Assembly (NCBI GenBank): GCA_964439625.1
Contig: CAYTPI010000008.1
Location: forward strand, 62,001-126,000
Source of the DNA: CAYTPI01 sp964439625
GTDB taxonomy: Bacteria > Chloroflexota > Anaerolineae > Aggregatilineales > UBA3940
DNA length: 64,000 bases
Reading direction: 5' to 3'
How positions within the stretch are numbered: the first letter of the stretch is position 1; each line of letters begins with the position of its first letter. Shown piece after piece: positions 59,273-64,000 of this stretch. Position numbers and translations under genes: made by a program. A model generated the notes under the pieces. That model had not been told where the DNA came from and made no database searches. It saw only the letters and a list, made by a program, of their open reading frames with translations.

Positions 59273-60754
59273 CTAGGGTGTTTCTGTAGGCTGAATTTGC
59301 TGCCTAAACCACTCTGAAATGTGCTCAAAAATAAAGGCGATACCTGTTCCAATTGAGGTTGCAATGATCACTACGGTCCACAGTAGCGGAACGTTGCGCC
59401 AATTCGCGAAAACACTGTTTACTAAGTAAAGCCAGTTAGTTGGTGTAGCAGCTCGACGCTCAAATAAACCGGGGTCAAGATGGTAATTATATGAGAAAGC
59501 AATATGCGCAAACTGGTTGCGCACAGAGAGAAACAACAGACCATAGCCAACAAAGAGTAGCAGGGCCCATAAAACAGCATCATCCTCGAACATAATATGC
59601 TCAAACGCAAAACCTACGGGGATAAACCACAGCGCTAGGAAGGGCATCAGATAACGACCATCAAAGGTGAAACCACTAAAGGTATGGTGCATCGAGAAAA
59701 GCAAGAGGTAGACCAGAAAGATACTAATTGTCAGGATAGCTTCTTGCCAGCGCTCTCTGACGTAGTAGTGAACACCACCAATACCAAGTAGTGTAATCGG
59801 CATGAGTAGGAAAATGCCCTGATTCTCTTCTCCGAGGGCATCAAAGCCATACCAGAGCATTGCAGGTAAACCTTGCCACAAGGGAACATCAAAGGTCGTG
59901 GAAAACTGTGCCGCCCAAGGGTAATTAATGGCAAAGTCATATGAGGTCTGAAACGGTGCACCAAAGTTAACTGTATTGTAATACAGTAAAAACCCTGCAC
60001 TTGCCCCTAACCCGACACCTAGCCAAACTAATGGTAGCCACCAAAGAGGAGTAGAAAATAAAGAGCGATTTAACATAATGCCGAGGTACGCCAAAATAAT
60101 GACAACAAAGATCAGGTTGGAATATTCCACTAAAACCGCCCCACCCAGCAAGATACCCAATGCCATGCCGGTTCGAATTCGAAGGTAGCCATCTCGGACT
60201 GAGATCAGCGTTAGTGAGACAACCGCCATAATCGCAAAGGCTGAGAGCGCATGCGAATAGAATACACTGCCATACTTCCAACTGATTGTGCCTAATGCGA
60301 AGGCGAGCGTTGTGGTTAATGAAGCAAATATCGAGAGGTCATAACTCCGTAGTGTCTGGAAAAGGATCACGACAACGGCTGCCCCGGCAGCAACAGGTAC
60401 CATCAGCACATAGGCAAGTACCGGATTGCCTTGATCATGGCGCGTTGGCATCGGCGCAATCTGCGGCAGGCTTTTACCAAGTAAGTAGATAGGGATAGAA
60501 AACAGAGCCGTACCTGGTGGACGGTCACTGTAGATGATATCGTCACGGATGGCAATATCATTTCCCTCCGCATATTCCGCATAGGTCGCAATTGAGAATT
60601 GACCTTCATCAGCCATGCTACGCAGCAAGGCATAATGGCTGCCATCATTAGACGATGTTGTTCCGGCGGCGGTCGCGTAGTACAAGGTCGCTGTCGAAAA
60701 GAAAAGTATCCAGTTTAGAGCCACTGGGCGAATGCGCTGTCTGAGCGTTATCAT
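59273..60754 (-). CDS. GT-C-type membrane protein (glycosyltransferase family 39-like)
   Basis: 493 residues, about 11-12 hydrophobic segments. The first extracytoplasmic loop carries SNDGSHYALLRSMADEGQF and IIYSDRPPGTALF, matching the Asp-rich loop and RPPG motif of dolichol/polyprenyl-phosphate mannose-type glycosyltransferases. A later loop has FTFDGRYLMPFLALWF. It would transfer a sugar from a lipid donor outside the membrane. It overlaps the SH3b gene by 4 bp (ATGA), so the pair is coupled. Confidence 0.75.
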   Translation of the reverse strand: MITLRQRIRPVALNWILFFSTATLYYATAAGTTSSNDGSHYALLRSMADEGQFSIATYAEYAEGNDIAIRDDIIYSDRPPGTALFSIPIYLLGKSLPQIAPMPTRHDQGNPVLAYVLMVPVAAGAAVVVILFQTLRSYDLSIFASLTTTLAFALGTISWKYGSVFYSHALSAFAIMAVVSLTLISVRDGYLRIRTGMALGILLGGAVLVEYSNLIFVVIILAYLGIMLNRSLFSTPLWWLPLVWLGVGLGASAGFLLYYNTVNFGAPFQTSYDFAINYPWAAQFSTTFDVPLWQGLPAMLWYGFDALGEENQGIFLLMPITLLGIGGVHYYVRERWQEAILTISIFLVYLLLFSMHHTFSGFTFDGRYLMPFLALWFIPVGFAFEHIMFEDDAVLWALLLFVGYGLLFLSVRNQFAHIAFSYNYHLDPGLFERRAATPTNWLYLVNSVFANWRNVPLLWTVVIIATSIGTGIAFIFEHISEWFRQQIQPTETP

Positions 60755-61530
60755 GTGACGATTCGCCTCAATAGACCCAAAGTCAACGATAAAATTCCCA
60801 TCACGGCTAGCCCAAGAATAACTGCTGCAGGGGGGATAGGCCCACCTTGGCTGGCTGAAGCTGGTTGGTTTGGAAGGGCGTCTATTTGGTTTACAGGTGG
60901 TGCAGGCGTAAAAGTTGGCGGTGCAGAAACACCAGCAGCCTGCTCAGGGATTTGTGTAAAGACACCCGTCGGCATACTGACCGCCGCCGCAGTTGCTGTC
61001 TCTGCGGCACCAGGCGTTTGGAGAATAATGATCGCTGTTTGCTCTAATGCGAGTTGGGTTGGGTCAATAGTTGGTAACGAAACCGAGTCAACGATTGGCA
61101 CTGTTGATATATCTCCATCAATTGTTACAAGCTGCTCAAAGACCCACGCTTCAGGAACCCCTTCAAAGGCCACTTGATACCATGGAAATTCAAATGAACG
61201 TCCGATTACGGGGATCGGATTGCCCGCTGTGATCTGCCCGACAACATCAAAGTCCAAGCCAGGCCCAGCACGCAGATTAGCTTCACCAATGGCTTCTGCT
61301 AATACTGGCGACTGGGTCGGTGTGCGGGATGGAGTTGCTGATGGCCCGCCAACCAGTGTAGGTGTTGCCGTTGGCAACTGTATCTGACCATCCGGTGTGG
61401 GTTCTTGTGCAGCGGATGTTACTCGAGCGCCCGCTTGTGTGATCAGCGCGAGTGCCACCCAACCGATTAAGACAGTAGGCAGGGCATGAACGAGTATTTG
61501 ACTAAAAACTTGACGTTGATTTGGTTGCAT
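60751..61530 (-). CDS. SH3b-domain membrane-anchored protein
   Basis: 259 residues. An N-terminal hydrophobic segment (about 15-38), a Pro/Thr/Ser-rich linker, a bacterial SH3 domain (about 80-145: EANLRAGPGLDFDVVGQITA, WYQVAFEGVPEAWVFEQLV), a second Pro/Ala-rich region and a C-terminal membrane helix (about 230-252) with arginines after it. Such domains bind cell-wall peptides or polysaccharides. The ATG is preceded by AGGATTAGTACC. It is coupled to the glycosyltransferase-like gene. Confidence 0.75.
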   Translation of the reverse strand: MQPNQRQVFSQILVHALPTVLIGWVALALITQAGARVTSAAQEPTPDGQIQLPTATPTLVGGPSATPSRTPTQSPVLAEAIGEANLRAGPGLDFDVVGQITAGNPIPVIGRSFEFPWYQVAFEGVPEAWVFEQLVTIDGDISTVPIVDSVSLPTIDPTQLALEQTAIIILQTPGAAETATAAAVSMPTGVFTQIPEQAAGVSAPPTFTPAPPVNQIDALPNQPASASQGGPIPPAAVILGLAVMGILSLTLGLLRRIVT

Positions 61531-61574
61531 GGTACTAATCCTAGCGACGGACTCTATTGATTGCCAAGTGATGG

Positions 61575-62225
61575 CTAGACATTTGCGTTACCTAAGACTG
61601 TGAGAATACGCTGCTCAAATTCACTGAGTACAATCGCAGTTGCTCCCCAAACTGTTTCACCTGCGAGTGCATAGAAGGGGACATCAAGGTGCATGCCATT
61701 TAATGACCACTGCTCTCGCTTTTTGAATTCAGGTACAAACAGAGCGCTGACGGGGACTTCCAGCAGTGAGGCTACCTCCACCGCATCGAGTGTGAAGGTT
61801 GGACGAGCCGACAGCAGACCAACGTATGGGTGCATTTCGAAATCGCTCACATCAATGTAGAGGGTCGTTAACTTCCCAATGATCTGAATCTGCTGTTCAC
61901 AAACGCCGATCTCTTCGCATGTTTCACGGAGAGCAGTTCGTTCTGTTAAGCCGCCATCAACTGGTTCGATGGAGCCACCGGGTAGTGATACCTGCCCCGC
62001 ATGCGCGTTCAGATCAGGGCTGCGAACAGTCAGGGCAAATGTTAAGCGCTCTTGTTGCGGGTAAAGCAGCAGCAATACCCCGGCTTGTCTTGGGGTGCCT
62101 ACCCGGTTAGGTGAGCGACGAAAGCCGCGGTTCATTGGGGCCATCAATTGCCAAGCTGCATTTGCATCGAAGTTCGACAGGGCTAATGCTTGACGAATGT
62201 GCTCAAGAGTAGAGAAATTCATCAT
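61575..62225 (-). CDS. Nudix hydrolase, CoA pyrophosphatase type
   Basis: 216 residues from the ATG at 62225 (a second ATG follows at once; an earlier TTG is less likely). The Nudix box is GSIEPVDGGLTERTALRETC then EEIGV. Just before it, TVRSPDLNAHAGQVSLPGG is the UPF0035 motif of coenzyme A diphosphatases. It would split CoA or acyl-CoA into phosphopantetheine and 3',5'-ADP. Unlike neighbours it is soluble; 44 bp separate it from the SH3b gene. Confidence 0.9.
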   Translation of the reverse strand: MMNFSTLEHIRQALALSNFDANAAWQLMAPMNRGFRRSPNRVGTPRQAGVLLLLYPQQERLTFALTVRSPDLNAHAGQVSLPGGSIEPVDGGLTERTALRETCEEIGVCEQQIQIIGKLTTLYIDVSDFEMHPYVGLLSARPTFTLDAVEVASLLEVPVSALFVPEFKKREQWSLNGMHLDVPFYALAGETVWGATAIVLSEFEQRILTVLGNANV

Positions 62226-62317
62226 GACAGTTGTAGTAAAATTGCAAGTCAATTCTATAGCAAATAATACAGTAGTGGTTCATGATCAGACGAAATTGAT
62301 TGGTTGGAAGAGTCGGT

Positions 62318-64000
62318 ATGAAGAACCAAGCTTGGATTGTCATCATCGCCATAGTCGGCATATTTGGTGTGATTGCCTGTATTATTCTCTCGGTGGTTGG
62401 GGCGGTGTCGGTCGGGGTGTTGGCGCGTTCACAAGCGCCTGCCCCTGAGATGTTTCCCGGCGCGGCTGGTTCATCGAACCAAGAGGCAGAAGTCTCAGAA
62501 GCCACCCCAGTAAAGCTGGAGACAGCAGCCCCGGTCGAATTCTCAATAGAGAATGAGCTTGCTACAACTGCTATCCCTGATAGAGATCGCTACGACCTAG
62601 CTGTACGTTTCAACAATCTAGACCCGGCTATTCCTGCGCGTCCAGCATCGCGTGAGTATGAGGTTGGTGAAGTAGACTTATTCTTCGTCAATAACTCTGC
62701 AGAGCAAACCACAATCGAAGTGGAAGCAGAATTGGTTTATGTCTCTGGGCAAGTCTATGCTTGGGTTGAGGTCGGCGAAACCGTTGACCAGCGTACGTTA
62801 CGGACCGCAATCGACGAGTTTGCCTTGGAGGCAGTTCCTGCCGCTTTAGACTTGTTTACCGCGCCAGATTTCGAAGTGGATAAGTTCCACGTACTACATA
62901 CGGCGCAGATCAGCACCGGGATTGCAGGGTACTACTTCAGCCCCAGCGAGTACACCCGCGAGGTTGTGCCAACCTCTAACGAAAAGTCGATGTTTTTCAT
63001 CAACCTGAACAATACACGACCAGCGAGTAGCCACTATAACGCCGTGCTGGCACATGAATTTCAGCACCTTGTGCACTGGCATCAGGATCAAAATGAGGAA
63101 ACTTGGTTAAACGAGGGCTACAGTGAACTCTCAGCGCGAGTGGCAGGTTATGGTCAATCTGACTTTATCCCAGAGTTTGCAAGAAATCCGGGTGTCCAAC
63201 TCAACAATTGGCCCGAGCTTGGCAGTACTAGCCCACATTATGCAGCCAGTTATTTATTTAGCGAGTATCTATTTGAGGAGTACGGCGAGGATGTCATCCG
63301 TGCGTTGGCTCGTGAACCGGGTAATGGCTTAGACGGCGTCGATATTGTTCTTGGGGAACAAGGTTACAGTACGACGGCTGATGATGTCTTTGCCGATTGG
63401 ACCCTCAGCAATTACTTGAATGCGTCTGGTCAATACGGTTACGACAATATTACATTTGCTGTACCAGACATTAAAGATGTGCTATTGCTATCCAACAGCG
63501 GTACGTTTCTTTATCAGAACAGCGTCAGCCAATACGGGACAGATTACTTGCTGCTTGATGCTGGCCCAAATATCTCAATTACATTTACCTCACAGGAGTT
63601 TGTTGGCGAAAAGCCCAATACGGTTCCGTTGGTGAATGCTGTTACGACTGATACAGATGGCGATACAGCCACAGATGATCGCTTTGTGTGGTGGTCAAAT
63701 CGAGGTGACGACATTAATCCTCGTTTGACTCGCGCATTCAACTTGACAGCAGTTGACTCTGCGACCCTGATATTCGATACATGGTTCAACATTGAAGAGT
63801 TATGGGACTATGCTTATGTATCTGTCTCAACCGATGGCGGTATGCGTTGGGATATCCTACGCTCGAGCTGTACAACATCTGAAAATCCCTACGGCAATGC
63901 TTATGGCATTGGTGGGTATACAGGGTTGAGCTCTGATTGCCCAGTGGAGTCTAACGGTGGTTGGTTTAGTGAGTCACTCGACCTGACCCCATACGCAGGT
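62318..64000 (+). CDS. secreted metallopeptidase, partial (runs off window end)
   Basis: 561 codons are visible and the frame is still open at 64000. An N-terminal signal anchor (AWIVIIAIVGIFGVIACIIL) is followed by a Pro/Ala/Glu-rich stretch. The zinc site is VLAHEFQHLVHWHQDQ then ETWLNEGYSELSA (near 245-270), the HExxH plus distal Glu pattern seen in M6-like and related secreted peptidases. The segment from about 395 resembles the beta-sandwich with DTWFNIEELWDYAYVSVSTD found behind M6 peptidases. The ATG is preceded by GGAAGAGTCGG. Confidence 0.85.
   Translation, partial: MKNQAWIVIIAIVGIFGVIACIILSVVGAVSVGVLARSQAPAPEMFPGAAGSSNQEAEVSEATPVKLETAAPVEFSIENELATTAIPDRDRYDLAVRFNNLDPAIPARPASREYEVGEVDLFFVNNSAEQTTIEVEAELVYVSGQVYAWVEVGETVDQRTLRTAIDEFALEAVPAALDLFTAPDFEVDKFHVLHTAQISTGIAGYYFSPSEYTREVVPTSNEKSMFFINLNNTRPASSHYNAVLAHEFQHLVHWHQDQNEETWLNEGYSELSARVAGYGQSDFIPEFARNPGVQLNNWPELGSTSPHYAASYLFSEYLFEEYGEDVIRALAREPGNGLDGVDIVLGEQGYSTTADDVFADWTLSNYLNASGQYGYDNITFAVPDIKDVLLLSNSGTFLYQNSVSQYGTDYLLLDAGPNISITFTSQEFVGEKPNTVPLVNAVTTDTDGDTATDDRFVWWSNRGDDINPRLTRAFNLTAVDSATLIFDTWFNIEELWDYAYVSVSTDGGMRWDILRSSCTTSENPYGNAYGIGGYTGLSSDCPVESNGGWFSESLDLTPYAG

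Overview
The window reads as a bacterial chromosome segment, most likely Chloroflexota (inference). The reasons are lipoproteins with long Glu/Ala-rich tethers behind the lipobox, a DUF3179 lipoprotein, a Ste24-like M48 protease, a fused ChlI-ChlD chelatase and several small proteins I cannot name. Base composition looks even (about half G+C) and gene density is high. I see no rRNA, CRISPR array, transposase, integrase or phage genes. Two tRNA genes are present: Glu-CTC at 317-389 and Thr-CGT at 52874-52946.

Layout. 1-3.5 kb: a sulfotransferase-like fragment, tRNA-Glu, an MFS permease and two methyltransferases. 3.8-6.7 kb: an ECF sigma/membrane anti-sigma pair, BioY and an FHA protein. 6.7-11.6 kb: a complete BMP-type nucleoside ABC importer. 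12-15.4 kb: a deacetylase/thioredoxin-like/S9 peptidase operon. 15.4-22 kb: a minus-strand cobalamin operon (cbiB, PLP decarboxylase, cobQ, chlID) that ends in hypB and hypA. 22-25.5 kb: an orphan GlnQ-type ATPase, LspA with a lipoprotein, and a HEAT protein. 25.5-34 kb: RqcH, Ste24-like protease, WecB, TsaE, citrate synthase, ComEA, a SpoU methyltransferase and a DUF711 protein. 34-40.5 kb: PriA, a racemase, a broken Mut7-C gene and PurB. 40.6-46.4 kb: a REC-GAF-PAS kinase, a sugar-phosphate transferase, a zinc-ribbon membrane protein and the principal sigma factor. 46.5-49 kb: a DUF3179 lipoprotein, a peroxiredoxin-like gene with an in-frame UGA, and a small lipoprotein. 49-57.3 kb: YchF, a second M48 protease with a small partner, tRNA-Thr, uridine kinase, a VTT protein, an ABC-F protein, a kptA relic and a YceI lipoprotein. 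57.3-64 kb: membrane proteins, an SH3b protein, a Nudix hydrolase and a secreted metallopeptidase running off the end.

The most notable item is 47892-48434. A PRXL2/AhpC-TSA_2-type redox protein is read through one UGA exactly at the first position of its CxxC motif. A SECIS-like hairpin starts 19 nt after the UGA, with its loop 25 nt after it. It is most simply a selenoprotein. Also worth attention: hypAB inside a cobalamin operon with no hydrogenase genes in view; two decayed genes whose frameshifts look like replication slippage; a peptide-permease signature inside an otherwise unrecognised 12-helix protein; and a one-turn direct repeat at the predicted transcription start of the principal sigma gene.
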